In this document: positions 17,577 through 27,905 of the stretch, one piece after another
How the letters are laid out: each line of letters opens with the position of its first letter
Position numbering within the stretch: position 1 is the stretch's first letter
Source: Methanolobus chelungpuianus
GTDB taxonomy: Archaea > Halobacteriota > Methanosarcinia > Methanosarcinales > Methanosarcinaceae
Direction: 5' to 3'
Assembly: GCF_024500045.1 (NCBI RefSeq)
Contig: NZ_JTEO01000004.1
Coordinates: 496,001 to 560,000, forward strand
Length of the DNA: 64,000 nucleotides
Notes under the pieces: generated by a model
The model's database searches: none
What the model was told of the DNA's origin: nothing
What the model saw: the letters and a program-made list of their open reading frames with translations, nothing else
Made by a program: the position numbers and the translations under genes

Positions 17577-18794
17577 TCAGATGACAATCGAATTTTGCGC
17601 CAATGCTTCTGTTATTAATTTGCCCGAATTCACCCTGCAATTCGGATATATCATAATCCCTGCTCTTACAAGTACATTACTGCCTATGTCAGTATCGTCA
17701 CCTATTATCGTACCCAGTTTGTCTGCAGGGTGCAGGCTGCCTTCTATCTCTATCATGAGCTTTTCCTTATCCTCGGTAACGAAATGAGAGCCTACAGTGA
17801 CGTTGCTCCCGATCACGGAGTTGGAGATGAGCGAATGTGTTCCCAGGCGAACATCGTTCATTACTATGCTGTTCTGTATCTGGGTGAACGACGCGATAGA
17901 TACATTATTCCCTATGCTTGTTGAGGGCAGTATGACCGCGTTTGGCCCGATATCACAGTTGTCCCCTATCACCACGGGTCCTACAATGTAGCATCCGGAG
18001 CGGATAGTTGTATTGTATCCTATGGAAACACTACCTTTCACCACAGCACCTTCCTCAACTGTGCCTTTCTTCAGATCCTGCTCGAATTCCCCGAGCACTA
18101 TAGGGTTCGCTTTCAGCAGGTCCCATGAGTAAAGGGCGTCAAGCCAGTCCGAGAATGTGTTTGCCATTATCACCTTCATACCCTCATCGATCATTATCTG
18201 GAGGGTGTCCGTGATGGCATACTCGCCTGTGGGCGTAAGCGGTGTCCGTTCTATCAGTTCGAATATCTGGGGCCTGAAAAGGTATATTCCGGTGTTGATC
18301 AGGTGACTTACCACATGCTGGGGCTTCTCTACTATCTTTTTTATGCGCTGCCCTTCGACAACCAATACTCCGTATCCTGTCGCGTTCTCCTTCTTGCATG
18401 CAAGCACCGTTGCATCTCCGCCTGCGCTCCTCAGAAGATCGCGGATAGTATCGGGTTCAATGATGTTGTCCCCGTTGACCACCAGGAAAGCCTCATCTTC
18501 CTGCCCGATCATAGCGCGGGCCTTGAGTATGGCGTGTGCCGTCCCTATCTGAGCCTTCTGCTCTACATAGCGTATCTTAACCCCGAGATCGCCACCATCT
18601 CCAAAGTAATCCATGACACGTTCTTTTTCATACCCTACTACGAGGATGATATCCTGAACCTCATTTTTGGACAATGCGTTTATGACGTGTTCCAGGATTG
18701 GCTTGTTTGCTACGGGCAACATTACCTTTGACCTTGTAAGTGTGAGCGGACGGCATCTTCTACCTTCCCCGGCCGCGAGAACGACTGCTTTCAT
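17577..18794 (-). CDS. glmU: bifunctional sugar-1-phosphate nucleotidyl/acetyltransferase (GlmU-like), copy 2
   Basis: A 405-residue paralogue of the enzyme at 13202, with the same plan: VLAAGEGRRCRPLTLTRSK at the start, VVNGDNII for metal, and a left-handed beta-helix from ~residue 250. The two are clearly homologous but differ along their length, so this is an old duplication rather than a recent one. It is the first gene of the operon, 12 bp before glmS. It may be the true UDP-GlcNAc enzyme or act on another sugar phosphate. Confidence 0.87.
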   Translation of the reverse strand: MKAVVLAAGEGRRCRPLTLTRSKVMLPVANKPILEHVINALSKNEVQDIILVVGYEKERVMDYFGDGGDLGVKIRYVEQKAQIGTAHAILKARAMIGQEDEAFLVVNGDNIIEPDTIRDLLRSAGGDATVLACKKENATGYGVLVVEGQRIKKIVEKPQHVVSHLINTGIYLFRPQIFELIERTPLTPTGEYAITDTLQIMIDEGMKVIMANTFSDWLDALYSWDLLKANPIVLGEFEQDLKKGTVEEGAVVKGSVSIGYNTTIRSGCYIVGPVVIGDNCDIGPNAVILPSTSIGNNVSIASFTQIQNSIVMNDVRLGTHSLISNSVIGSNVTVGSHFVTEDKEKLMIEIEGSLHPADKLGTIIGDDTDIGSNVLVRAGIMIYPNCRVNSGKLITEALAQNSIVI

Positions 18795-18910
18795 GGAGTA
18801 CTATGTTCTTTAAAGCAATTTATATCTTGCCTTGAACAGGGAGCCATTCAATATGGGGCCATGGCATTTTAGATAGTGACTCCTCTCGCAGGAAAACAGT
18901 TATGCTGTAT

Positions 18911-18940
18911 AAAAAACAGGTCTGGCCGGGTGACCAGACT
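18911..18940 (-). terminator. intrinsic terminator of the uS15 gene
   Basis: On the minus strand a GTCTGG/CCAGAC stem (18920-18939) with an 8-nt loop is followed by CTG and six T residues. It lies 35 bp beyond the uS15 stop codon. Confidence 0.65.
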
Positions 18941-18973
18941 TCAGTTGAATCTAGTTAAAGGATGATGCCAGAT

Positions 18974-19432
18974 TTATCTGGTAATCATCATCTCTGCAGT
19001 TTCAGGCTTGTATTTCCAGTCAGCGGGAAGGACCTTTGTGGACTGGTAGTACTTGACCAGCCTTCTGATCTTGGACTCAGTGTTCTGGAGGGAGCGCTTG
19101 TTGTGTACGTCCTTGTGGTTGGCTACAATGTGCTTTCTGATTCCGATTGCCTTTACTATGAGGTTGTACAGGTCTTCCGGAACAGTTGACTGCTCTCCTT
19201 TCTCCTTGATGATCTGGCCGATCTTCTTGCTGGTTACGATCTTGACATCGGGTACGCCGTACTTGTCCCTGAGTGTCATGCCTATAACGCTTGTGCTCAT
19301 TCCCTGCTTCCAGAGGTCCATTATGACCTTGGTGACCTCTTCCTCGTTCATTGTGGACCAGGCTGGCGGTTCAGTGCGAAGCGGTCTTGTGGATCCGGAC
19401 TGTCCTTTCTTCCGGGTGTGCATCTTTGCCAT
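18974..19432 (-). CDS. rps15: 30S ribosomal protein uS15
   Basis: A 152-residue archaeal/eukaryotic-type uS15 (S13 of eukaryotes) with its N-terminal extension [17 protein letters not shown] and the conserved core [17 protein letters not shown]. It binds 16S rRNA in the central domain. The ATG at 19432 is preceded by AGGAGGAATTGC, a strong Shine-Dalgarno. It appears to be transcribed alone and has its own terminator. Confidence 0.97.
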   Translation of the reverse strand: MAKMHTRKKGQSGSTRPLRTEPPAWSTMNEEEVTKVIMDLWKQGMSTSVIGMTLRDKYGVPDVKIVTSKKIGQIIKEKGEQSTVPEDLYNLIVKAIGIRKHIVANHKDVHNKRSLQNTESKIRRLVKYYQSTKVLPADWKYKPETAEMMITR

Positions 19433-19809
19433 GCAATTCCTCCTGATAATTATAATTCCTTATTGAATCCTTATTTGAGATATGATTTGTTCGTATGGTT
19501 ACCGCAGTCCTCAGGCATGTCGAACGAACAGGAGAACCTGATTGTACGGATGTCAATGTAATGGGCGAAGTGTTCATAAAAAAGCATTATCAAATATATA
19601 TGTTGTGATTGGCCCTTCAGGGCCTTTAGATTTGTTCGTCTTGAACCTTTTTGCCAGACCACCATTCTCCGGCGCATTGGAAATGGACGATGCTGACAGC
19701 AGGATAACTGCCGGCAGGACAACGGATGCCAGTGTGAAGCGCATGGGGATACTTCCGCAGACCTTTCGTTACTGAAGATGTCCTTGCGTGCAGAGCCATT
19801 TCCCGAACC
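19433..19809. other. intergenic region between uS15 and HisRS genes
   Basis: No supported gene in 377 bp. It holds an 11-bp exact direct repeat, GATTTGTTCGT, at about 19484-19494 and again near 19629-19639. TGTTCGT (19488-19494) can pair with ACGAACA (19524-19530). A hairpin GGCCC-TTCA-GGGCC lies at 19611-19624. A rightward TATA-like AAATATATATG near 19592-19602 precedes a 30-codon frame at 19684-19776 that I do not accept as a gene. Confidence 0.4.
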
Positions 19810-21042
19810 TTAAAGGGCAAGCTTGCTAATGACCTCCTCAACAGTGAGGAGTTCCTGCTCCCCGCTCTGCATGTCCTTGAGCATTAGCTTTCCGGCAGCT
19901 GCCTCTTTATCTCCTATGATGACGGCATATCCGGCTTCCAGGTAGTTGGCGTAGGATAACTGCGCCTTGAAATTTCGTTTCATAAGATCTATGTGGACCG
20001 GTATATAGGGGCGAAGCTGCATGGCGGTCTTCACGGCTTCAAGCCTTGTGGATTCCATGGCGATGATCACAACGGGTTTTGCTTCTTCAGGCTCGATGGT
20101 ACATACTTCCATTATCCTGTCAAAGCCGAGCCCGAAGCCTGTGGAGGGGACCTCGCCTCCTCCGAAGAGCTTGATGAGCTGGTAGGACCCGCCGCCACAT
20201 ACCTGCTTCTGTGCTCCCAGGCCCTCGGCATATACTTCAAAGACCATACCTGTATAGTAGTCCAGCCCCCTGGCGATGCCGAAGTCTATCGTGTACTCGA
20301 CCCCGTAGGTGTCCAGCAGCGTGAGCAGTTCCTGATATGTAGTGAGCTCCGGTATGTCGCCTACAAGCATCCGTGCCTTTTCGATCGCATCATTGCCTGT
20401 GAGGTCGATAAGCTCAGTCAGTTTCATACGCAGGTCGGAGGGCGCGTTGATTTCCGCAAGATAGTCTTCAAGCGCCTGGTACTCTTTCTTGTCCACCAGC
20501 CTCATGATCTTGCTCTGCTGCCCGGTCTCAAGCACGCTGAGCAGGCGCCTGATAACACCCAGGTGGTTCACATGCAGGTCTCCCCTGATTCCCACAGCCT
20601 TCAGCATCTCATTGGCAAGCGCAATGACCTCGGCATCGGCGTCAGCCTTGTCACTCCCGATGAGTTCCACGCCGAACTGCCAGAACTCCCTGAAGCGTCC
20701 CTTCTGAGGGCGCTCGTACCTGAAACAGTTCTCAAAGTAGAACAGCTTCAGGGGCCGCTGGCGCGCCTGCATCTCATTCACATACATCCTCATGACCGGG
20801 GCGGTGAGCTCCGGGCGCAGGGTCATCTCCCGTTCTCCCTTGTCGGTGAAATTGTACAGTTCTCCGACTATTCCCTCTCCTGATTTCATGGTGAAGAGCT
20901 CAAGGGACTCGAAGGTGGGCGTGATTATCTCCTGGAATCCCCAGTTCCTGACCACCCTGCGTAAGATGTTCTCTACATTCCTTCTGCGCCTGGTATCCTC
21001 CGGGAGGAAATCCCTGGTCCCTCTTGGTCTGCTAATTGTCAT
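19810..21042 (-). CDS. hisS: histidyl-tRNA synthetase
   Basis: A 410-residue class-II synthetase. Motif 2 is in [23 protein letters not shown], the histidine motifs are ARGLDYYTG (HisA) and GGGSYQLI, and motif 3 is [14 protein letters not shown]. The C-terminal ~95 residues are the anticodon-binding domain ([17 protein letters not shown]). It begins [16 protein letters not shown], the typical N-terminus. Divergent from trpB2 across a 198-bp AT-rich promoter region. Confidence 0.97.
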   Translation of the reverse strand: MTISRPRGTRDFLPEDTRRRRNVENILRRVVRNWGFQEIITPTFESLELFTMKSGEGIVGELYNFTDKGEREMTLRPELTAPVMRMYVNEMQARQRPLKLFYFENCFRYERPQKGRFREFWQFGVELIGSDKADADAEVIALANEMLKAVGIRGDLHVNHLGVIRRLLSVLETGQQSKIMRLVDKKEYQALEDYLAEINAPSDLRMKLTELIDLTGNDAIEKARMLVGDIPELTTYQELLTLLDTYGVEYTIDFGIARGLDYYTGMVFEVYAEGLGAQKQVCGGGSYQLIKLFGGGEVPSTGFGLGFDRIMEVCTIEPEEAKPVVIIAMESTRLEAVKTAMQLRPYIPVHIDLMKRNFKAQLSYANYLEAGYAVIIGDKEAAAGKLMLKDMQSGEQELLTVEEVISKLAL

Positions 21043-21188
21043 TTTTGATCAACCTGATAAAAGCGATTATAAGATTGCAATAATTTGCCTGTTATGCTGC
21101 GATACTATAAGTGTAGCCTATTTTAGATTTTCGATTAGTTTCCTTTGGAAGCCATTTCTACTATATCACAAGCATTAAATACTCACTT

Positions 21189-21208
21189 AATGTACTAAAA
21201 CCTACATT
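21189..21208. promoter_or_regulatory. inverted repeat upstream of trpB2
   Basis: AATGTA and TACATT separated by 8 bp, about 35 bp before the trpB2 start. Its half-sites resemble the TGTACA box of the archaeal TrpY regulator only loosely, and no TrpY gene is in the window. Confidence 0.3.
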
Positions 21209-21240
21209 GATGAATTTGTTTTTACTAATGAGGCATCACT

Positions 21241-22539
21241 ATGGATCGCACAAAAATACTGCTCGACGAAAATGACATGCCAAAGCAATGGTATAACATC
21301 CTTGCCGACCTGCCGGTAGAGCCACCTCTCAACCCTGCAACCCGGGAGCCCATGAATCCTAAGGACCTTGAGCCCATATTCGCAAAGGAACTTATCAAGC
21401 AGGAGATAAGCTCCGAGAGATATATCACCATCCCGGAGGAAGTCCGTGAGATATACAAGCTCTGGAGGCCTTCACCCCTGTACAGGGCGCACAGGCTTGA
21501 AAAGGTCCTGGGCACTCCCGCAAGGATATACTACAAGAACGAAGGGGTGAGCCCTGCAGGAAGCCACAAGCCAAACACTGCCATTGCACAGGCCTACTAT
21601 AATATGAAGGAAGGTACCGAAAGGATCAGTACCGAGACCGGCGCCGGACAGTGGGGAAGTGCATTGTCCCTTTCCTGCAACTACTTTGACATCGAGTGCA
21701 AGGTTTACATGGTGCGCTCCAGTTACTACCAGAAACCATACAGGAAATCCCTTATCAATCTGTGGGGAGCCAATGTGGTGCCGTCCCCGAGCCCTGACAC
21801 TCAGTTCGGACGCAAGATCCTTGAGATGTACCCGGACACCACCGGCAGCCTGGGCATAGCCATCAGTGAGGCGATTGAGGATGCGGCCCTCAATGACAAC
21901 ACCAAGTATGCTCTCGGAAGCGTCCTGAACCACACCTGCCTTCACCAGACGGTAGTGGGCCTGGAGACGCAGAAGCAGTTCGAGATGACCGAGGATTATC
22001 CGGATATCGTTATCGGATGCTGTGGCGGAGGAAGCAACCTCGCAGGTGTGAGCCTGCCATACATAAGGGATAACATCGCAGGCAAGACCAACATAAGGAT
22101 CATAGCCGTCGAGCCTTCGGCATGTCCAAGCCTCACAGGAGGCAAATTCGAGTACGACTTCGGTGACATGGCGCAGATGACACCCCTGCTTAAGATGTAT
22201 ACGCTGGGTTCAGGTTTCATACCCCCGGCAATCCATGCAGGCGGTTTAAGGTACCACGGCGCTTCCCCGATAGTCAGCAAACTAGTGGCAGACAAGCTCA
22301 TGGAAGCCAGGGCCTACCACCAGGTGGAGGTGTTCGATGCTGCAGTCACTTTCGCCCGCAGCGAAGGAATAGCACCTGCTCCTGAATCCTCTCATGCAAT
22401 AAAAGCCGCCATCGACGAAGCTATCAAGTGCAAGCAGACCGGCCAGGAGAAGACCATCCTCTTCAACCTCAGCGGTCACGGCCATTTCGACATGGGGTCA
22501 TACGACAAGTACTTCTCCGGCGACCTCAGCAACGAGTAA
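21241..22539 (+). CDS. trpB2: tryptophan synthase beta-like protein, TrpB2 type
   Basis: A 432-residue PLP enzyme of the TrpB2 subgroup, recognised by its longer N-terminus ([15 protein letters not shown]) and the insert pattern around GAGQWGSAL. The PLP lysine lies in AGSHKPNTA and the phosphate loop is GGGSNLAG. TrpB2 makes tryptophan from indole and serine, or phosphoserine, and works poorly with TrpA. No other trp gene is nearby, consistent with indole salvage. A hairpin terminator follows. Confidence 0.92.
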   Translation: MDRTKILLDENDMPKQWYNILADLPVEPPLNPATREPMNPKDLEPIFAKELIKQEISSERYITIPEEVREIYKLWRPSPLYRAHRLEKVLGTPARIYYKNEGVSPAGSHKPNTAIAQAYYNMKEGTERISTETGAGQWGSALSLSCNYFDIECKVYMVRSSYYQKPYRKSLINLWGANVVPSPSPDTQFGRKILEMYPDTTGSLGIAISEAIEDAALNDNTKYALGSVLNHTCLHQTVVGLETQKQFEMTEDYPDIVIGCCGGGSNLAGVSLPYIRDNIAGKTNIRIIAVEPSACPSLTGGKFEYDFGDMAQMTPLLKMYTLGSGFIPPAIHAGGLRYHGASPIVSKLVADKLMEARAYHQVEVFDAAVTFARSEGIAPAPESSHAIKAAIDEAIKCKQTGQEKTILFNLSGHGHFDMGSYDKYFSGDLSNE

Positions 22540-22566
22540 GTTCCGGGAATACAGGAGCATCAGCAA

Positions 22567-22590
22567 TGCATGGCATACTAAGGCCATGCA
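22567..22590 (+). terminator. terminator between trpB2 and the GH15 gene
   Basis: A perfect 8-bp stem, TGCATGGC and GCCATGCA, with an 8-nt loop, 28 bp after the trpB2 stop. T-rich sequence including TTTTTTT follows toward the convergent GH15 gene. Confidence 0.55.
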
Positions 22591-22628
22591 CTTCTTTTCC
22601 TTTACCTTGTTTTTTTACTTCCAGCAGC

Positions 22629-23867
22629 TCACGCAGGATGGAACCTGTCCCTGTATTTCTTGTAGGAAATTATGAATTCCGCATGCGGCCACGTCAGCGG
22701 TATGGTGACATACGCAAGCCCGTCCTTCCATTTTGGATGAGCCCTTATATCTTCTATTAACTTCACCTTGCTGTCCCTCAGTATCTTGCCGTTGGTATAA
22801 TCCTCAAGCCAGAGCTCGAACCTCTCTATAGTGGAAATGTGCTCCGGCAGCGTATACTCGTGTGCCATGTCAACCACCCAATCAAGGTATGTCTCGGCCA
22901 TATCCTGGTTATCGGTCTCTGTGTGGTGGTTTGAAAGCTGGCAGGTGAAATGGCCCCAGGGCCCGTAACCTCCGTTGTTGCGTCCCCAGTACTCAGGATA
23001 CCTGTTAAGGCCGCCTATCTCGCTGTCCCATAGTTCCCTATGTATCCTTCTGACGGTGGAGACTATCTTGACGTCATAATCGCTTATCAGTTCAAAATAT
23101 GCAGGTGCATACTCCACGGCATCAACATCGTGGACGACGGATGCAAAAGAATCGTATCCTATGGGCTTACTGTTCTTGTCCTTCACGCGGATACACTTTA
23201 CAAAAGAACGTCTCCTGGGGCTGTAAAGCCTTGTGAGGATGGCCTGCCTGATGATGCCTGCCTGCTCCTCCCATGCAGATACGTCCTTCCCGATGGCCTT
23301 TCCCATATCGATGGCAGCATATATGCCTGCACAACAGGCACAGTTGGCGTATATTTCAAAGCCGTGCTCATATGCGGGATATTCATGGATGCTGTTGATA
23401 GTGTGGATCAGATTTACTTCTTCGTTCTTGTTCATCAGGATGAACTCAACAGCCTTCCTGACGGTTTCCCAGTGTTTGGCTACGAATGCCTTGTCAGCCA
23501 TCTCTTCGTAGAAAGAGCCCCCTGTAGCCTTGAAATACTTCCCCATCACAAAGAGCACAAGACCGTTGCCATCTATCTGCAGTTCCTTATAACTTGCATC
23601 GTTGCCGTCGACATCATACCGCTGGGAGAATTCTCCAAGAGGTTTCTGTGAGTTGAGTATGAATTCCAGTCCCTTGCGGGCCTCGTTCATCAATCCTGCT
23701 TCCACCGCTCCGTAGATGCATACGGAGTGATCCCTGGGATAGATAAAAGGATAACGTGTGCCGGGAGGACTTGCATAGAAGCCTCCTTTTTCATGCTGGT
23801 TGTTTTTAAGCATTCTGACACTGCTCTCATACAATCTTTCTGCTTCTATCAGGTTCAAGCGCTTCAC
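22629..23867 (-). CDS. glycoside hydrolase family 15-like protein
   Basis: A 412-residue (alpha/alpha)6-barrel protein with GH15 features: an early YPFIYPRDHSV segment, several helix-pair repeats, a GPWGHFTCQLSNHHTETDNQ stretch and the late PLTWPHAEFI motif. GH15 includes glucoamylases, glucodextranases and trehalases. It has no signal peptide and so acts in the cytoplasm. It overlaps the upstream unknown gene by 4 bp and follows gpgP in the same direction. I infer it cleaves a glucoside linked to glucosylglycerate or glycogen metabolism, but the substrate is not shown. Confidence 0.8.
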   Translation of the reverse strand: MKRLNLIEAERLYESSVRMLKNNQHEKGGFYASPPGTRYPFIYPRDHSVCIYGAVEAGLMNEARKGLEFILNSQKPLGEFSQRYDVDGNDASYKELQIDGNGLVLFVMGKYFKATGGSFYEEMADKAFVAKHWETVRKAVEFILMNKNEEVNLIHTINSIHEYPAYEHGFEIYANCACCAGIYAAIDMGKAIGKDVSAWEEQAGIIRQAILTRLYSPRRRSFVKCIRVKDKNSKPIGYDSFASVVHDVDAVEYAPAYFELISDYDVKIVSTVRRIHRELWDSEIGGLNRYPEYWGRNNGGYGPWGHFTCQLSNHHTETDNQDMAETYLDWVVDMAHEYTLPEHISTIERFELWLEDYTNGKILRDSKVKLIEDIRAHPKWKDGLAYVTIPLTWPHAEFIISYKKYRDRFHPA

Positions 23868-24397
23868 TCCTTTTCCGGGTGTTCTATAAAGTAGACAAAA
23901 AATGCCCTTTCGAGTATCATTGCCACATCCTGCTTTGCCATGCCAGACCTCTCAATGGCTTCATCATTGTACTGTATCACATCACCAAGAGGTGACTTGG
24001 AACCGAGATTGTAGAACCTGGTGCCTGCAAGTTCGGCCCTTTTCTGGTTGTAGCTGTGCTGCAGCACATCCAGTACATGCGACATGGCAGGGAACTCCCA
24101 CGGAGTATCAGATTCGCTCTTGAGCTTTGACATGGTGCTGAAAATGTCCATGAACTGTGGAGGATTTTCCTTATATATGTTTGCGAACTCGACTACTTCA
24201 TTCCCAAAAGGGGTTTTTGGCAAGTAGACAATATCAGTATCCATTCTTGCACCCTCGAATCCCGGACCTTCCAGGATTGCAAGTTCCTCACCTATGGACT
24301 GCATCCAGTATATTGTTTCCAGTGGTCCTTCCCTGTCAACCATCTTCGTTATCCCTACCAGAAATGCTCTGGGAAGCATATTTTCAAGCCTTATCAT
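23864..24397 (-). CDS. conserved protein of unknown function
   Basis: A 177-residue soluble protein that I do not recognise. It is acidic and helical, with no membrane segment, no cysteine clusters and no nucleotide-binding loop. Its ATG overlaps nothing upstream, and its stop overlaps the GH15 start by 4 bp, so the two are translationally coupled. gpgP lies 142 bp upstream on the same strand. The context suggests a part in glucoside metabolism or its regulation. Confidence 0.6.
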   Translation of the reverse strand: MIRLENMLPRAFLVGITKMVDREGPLETIYWMQSIGEELAILEGPGFEGARMDTDIVYLPKTPFGNEVVEFANIYKENPPQFMDIFSTMSKLKSESDTPWEFPAMSHVLDVLQHSYNQKRAELAGTRFYNLGSKSPLGDVIQYNDEAIERSGMAKQDVAMILERAFFVYFIEHPEKE

Positions 24398-24539
24398 GTG
24401 ATATACCCCTTCTACCCCGATGAACCTAAGATCTCGGTTGCATCATGGATGATGCGCACCGGACTGTTAAACATTAGATTTTGATCATTAATACAATGTT
24501 CGTTTTCTGCAGGTGGTGACCGAATTCATCCTGTATGGT

Positions 24540-25352
24540 TCAGGGCGCTTCTTTCAGGATACCCATGATAGCCCTGTTCCACCCCACAGGCCCGATCCCA
24601 TCGACCCTGTCCACTCCCGGATCCCCTATCTTCGGATCATGCTTTCCATTATGCTTCTGTACAAGGAAAGGCATGTCTACTGCACGAAGCATGGGAAGGT
24701 CGTTAAGGCTGTCCCCCAGGCCGATGGTCCTGACCTCTCCCAGCTCCTTCCTGTACAGGTTTGCGAGTATGGTTACGGCTTTTCCTTTGTCATTATCTCC
24801 CAGGATATGCCAGTAGCGCCCTCCTCTTGTGAAATTCAGGCCGCGGGAGTTTATGCTTTCCGCCAGTTTTTCAGCTTCCTTCTCATCTCCTTCCAGCTTG
24901 AAGGCCTCGTCATACTCGCGCATCTTTGCCAGGGTCGCGGACTCGATATCAAGCCCCGTATCCTTGCTTACCCTACGGGCATCCATGTCGCCGAATCCTA
25001 TGATACGCATCTCCTCATGGCTCCGGATGTCTGCAAGGACATGCCTGAGTATGTCGTAGGCTGTTCCCAGCTCGATCACGTCGTAGATGCCCTGTGTCCT
25101 TGAGACCGGATAGTCCGTCTCAAAATATCCCCGGGGGATGAATATGCCTCCTCCGTTCTCTGATATGAAAGGGTGGGACAGGTCCAGTTCCTTCACATAC
25201 ACCTCGATCTCGGCCCGGGTCTTGCTGGTACAGAATATAAGTGGTATGTCTCGCTTTTTAAGCTCATCGATCGCAGGTTTCGCAGCTTCGTAGGAGTATG
25301 TGTCATGGTCTATCAAAGTCCCGTCAAGGTCGGTGAAAACTATGTATCTCAT
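24540..25352 (-). CDS. gpgP: glucosyl-3-phosphoglycerate phosphatase (MpgP-type HAD)
   Basis: A 270-residue HAD phosphatase of the mannosyl-3-phosphoglycerate phosphatase family. Motif I is FTDLDGTLIDHDT, motif II is IFCTSKTRAE, and motif IV is GLGDSLNDLPML; a cap domain lies between. In Methanococcoides burtonii an enzyme of this family dephosphorylates glucosyl-3-phosphoglycerate to the compatible solute glucosylglycerate. Because a gpgS is in the same window (29810) and no mannosyl synthase is seen, GpgP is the better name. The enzyme may accept both sugars. Confidence 0.85.
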   Translation of the reverse strand: MRYIVFTDLDGTLIDHDTYSYEAAKPAIDELKKRDIPLIFCTSKTRAEIEVYVKELDLSHPFISENGGGIFIPRGYFETDYPVSRTQGIYDVIELGTAYDILRHVLADIRSHEEMRIIGFGDMDARRVSKDTGLDIESATLAKMREYDEAFKLEGDEKEAEKLAESINSRGLNFTRGGRYWHILGDNDKGKAVTILANLYRKELGEVRTIGLGDSLNDLPMLRAVDMPFLVQKHNGKHDPKIGDPGVDRVDGIGPVGWNRAIMGILKEAP

Positions 25353-25599
25353 TCATTCCTCTCCCGAATGGAACACGGACAACGACAGCTTACGCGGCCC
25401 ATCAACAAGTTCTTGAATTCACACTGCCCTGTGTGCCCTGTCCCGAATCTCTTAAATCCCTGATAATATGCTATTTTACTTATCTCATATAATCATATTC
25501 GATAAAATAGCGATATGTGCCAACAGAGGCATGGCGGGAAAATACATTCACTCTGCACAGGGTAGTTTTATTAGATATCGTCACTTCTTACCACACAAT

Positions 25600-27828
25600 A
25601 TGGAAATAAGGTCCCTTGATATTCCGGCAGAGGTGCGGGATTTTTACCTCAGTTCCGGTATTGGAAATCTATATCCTCCACAGGCAGAAGCCATCAGCAA
25701 AGGTTTGCTTGAGGGCAGGAATGTTCTTGCAGCGATCCCTACCGCGTCGGGAAAGACGCTGCTGGCGGAGCTTGCCATGCTGAAGTCCATAGCCAGGGGA
25801 GGCAAGGCACTCTACATAGTTCCCCTGAGGGCGCTGGCCAGTGAGAAATTTGACCGCTTCAGGGAATTCTCCGGGATAGCCCTCAAAGAGGGGGGCGTCA
25901 AGGTTGGTATCTCAACAGGGGATTTCGAATCCCGGGATGAGTGGCTGGGTTCCAATGACATTATCGTGGCAACCTCCGAGAAGACCGATTCTCTCCTGCG
26001 TAACGGCACCTCGTGGATGGAGGACATCACGACCATAGTCGTGGACGAGGTACACCTGCTTGATTCTGCCAACAGGGGCCCTACCCTGGAGGTCACCCTG
26101 ACCAAGCTCATGAAGCTCAATCCCGGCTGCCAGATCATTGCACTGTCTGCAACAGTGGGCAACGCCTATGAGGTTGCTAACTGGCTCGGGGCCGGGCTTG
26201 TGCTCAGCGAGTGGAGGCCTACGGACCTGATGGAGGGGGTTTTCTACGGCGGGAGCATCAATTACAGGACATCCCAGAAGCAGGTGCATGATGCTTCCGG
26301 GGACGATGCCATCAATCTGGTCCTTGATACCCTTGAGGACGGCGGGCAGTGTCTCGTATTTGAGAGCAGCCGCAAGAACAGTGTAGGCTTTGCACGCAGG
26401 GCCGGGATGAAGGTTGCAGGGCTGCTGGACAAGAGGACCCGCGCAGCACTGGATGATATTGTCGAGCAGGTCATCGAGGCTGGCGAATCGGACACTGCAA
26501 AAGTGCTGGCACAGTGCATCAGGAACGGTACCGCTTTCCATCATGCCGGCCTGAACTCGGCTCACCGCAGGCTGGTGGAGGACGGCTTCCGCTCCAACCT
26601 GATAAAGATGGTTGCCAGCACACCGACACTTGCTGCTGGTCTTAACCTGCCAGCGAGGCGTGTGATCGTGAGAAGCTACAAGCGCTATGACCCTAACTTC
26701 GGCATGCATCCCATCCCTGTGCTCGAGTACAAGCAGATGGCAGGCCGGGCAGGACGTCCGCATCTTGACCCCTACGGTGAGGCAGTGCTCATAGCCAAGT
26801 CCTATAATGAGATGGAAATGCTCTTTGAGAACTACATCGAGGCGAATGCAGAGGATATCTGGTCCAAGCTGGGTACGGAGAACGCTCTCAGGACGCATAT
26901 CCTGTCCACCATAGTCAACGGCTTTGCCACCAGCAGGGACGGCGTCATGGAGTTCATCGAAGCCACATTCTTCGCTCACCAGAACGACACATGGGGCATT
27001 GTCTCAGTGGTAGACGAATGCCTGGATTTCCTCAGGGAGAAGAAAATGCTGCAGGGAGAGACCCGCCTGACAGCAACATCACTGGGAAAGCTCGTGTCCA
27101 TGCTCTATATCGACCCGATGTCTGCTGCCATTATTATTGAAGGACTGGATAAAGCAACGCATGTGACCGAACTGACGCTGATGCATCTCATATGCAAGAC
27201 CCCTGACATGCGCCAGCTCTACCTGAGGGCCGGGGACTATGAGCTCATCAATGATCTCGTCCTGTCCCGCAAAGAGGAGTTCTGTGAGGTGCCGGCCCCT
27301 TTCAGGGCCACTGATTACGAATGGTTCCTGGGCGAGGTAAAAACAGCTCTTCTGCTCCTGGACTGGATCAACGAGCGCTCTATGGATGACATCAGTAAGG
27401 TGTTCAATGTCGGCGATGGCGACATCCATGCATTTGCGGAGCTTGCGGAATGGCTCATGCATTCCCTTTCAAGACTGGCAGCCATCACGGGCCATGACAA
27501 GGCTGGCATGGCAGGGTCTATCGAGAAGAGGATACACTACGGTGCGCGCCAGGAACTCATGGAGCTTGTGGGAATCAGAGGCATAGGGCGTGTGCGTGCG
27601 CGCAAGTTGTATGACAGTGGCCTTCACAGCATTGAGGAAGTCAGGAAGGCCGACCCTGCGGTTCTTGGAGGGCTGCTGGGTCCAAGGACTGCTGAGAAGC
27701 TTCTCCGGGAGATCGGTGCCAGGCCCGGGATCAGACCCGGAGGCGGTACGGACGGGAATCCGGATCCAAGGACCATGGATTCCTTGATGGAAAGCGAGCA
27801 GAGCACTTTCAGCGATTTTGAGCGATAG
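25600..27828 (+). CDS. hel308: ATP-dependent DNA helicase Hel308
   Basis: A 742-residue superfamily-2 Ski2-like helicase. The Q-motif is YPPQAEA, Walker [10 protein letters not shown] (~47), DEVH (~149), SAT (~182) and AGRAGRP (~380). The ratchet and winged-helix domains follow, then a helix-hairpin-helix near 650-675 ([14 protein letters not shown]). It unwinds lagging strands at stalled forks. The frame is open 44 codons further upstream, but [16 protein letters not shown] at 25600 matches the family start. No Shine-Dalgarno is present, so the mRNA may be leaderless. It stands alone, divergent from gpgP. Confidence 0.96.
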   Translation: MEIRSLDIPAEVRDFYLSSGIGNLYPPQAEAISKGLLEGRNVLAAIPTASGKTLLAELAMLKSIARGGKALYIVPLRALASEKFDRFREFSGIALKEGGVKVGISTGDFESRDEWLGSNDIIVATSEKTDSLLRNGTSWMEDITTIVVDEVHLLDSANRGPTLEVTLTKLMKLNPGCQIIALSATVGNAYEVANWLGAGLVLSEWRPTDLMEGVFYGGSINYRTSQKQVHDASGDDAINLVLDTLEDGGQCLVFESSRKNSVGFARRAGMKVAGLLDKRTRAALDDIVEQVIEAGESDTAKVLAQCIRNGTAFHHAGLNSAHRRLVEDGFRSNLIKMVASTPTLAAGLNLPARRVIVRSYKRYDPNFGMHPIPVLEYKQMAGRAGRPHLDPYGEAVLIAKSYNEMEMLFENYIEANAEDIWSKLGTENALRTHILSTIVNGFATSRDGVMEFIEATFFAHQNDTWGIVSVVDECLDFLREKKMLQGETRLTATSLGKLVSMLYIDPMSAAIIIEGLDKATHVTELTLMHLICKTPDMRQLYLRAGDYELINDLVLSRKEEFCEVPAPFRATDYEWFLGEVKTALLLLDWINERSMDDISKVFNVGDGDIHAFAELAEWLMHSLSRLAAITGHDKAGMAGSIEKRIHYGARQELMELVGIRGIGRVRARKLYDSGLHSIEEVRKADPAVLGGLLGPRTAEKLLREIGARPGIRPGGGTDGNPDPRTMDSLMESEQSTFSDFER

Positions 27829-27905
27829 TGTCTTTTGAAGAATCTATATATAATGAAAATCCATTCCTCTCAGAAATGGAAATGCCGTTATAACAGGGAA
27901 TCATC

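Noticed and set aside
19684-19776. A 30-codon frame between the uS15 and HisRS genes
   Set aside because: No Shine-Dalgarno, no recognisable content and convergent with hisS; probably chance.
25912-26979. A 355-codon minus-strand frame
   Set aside because: Antisense to Hel308, whose helicase motifs are complete and continuous.
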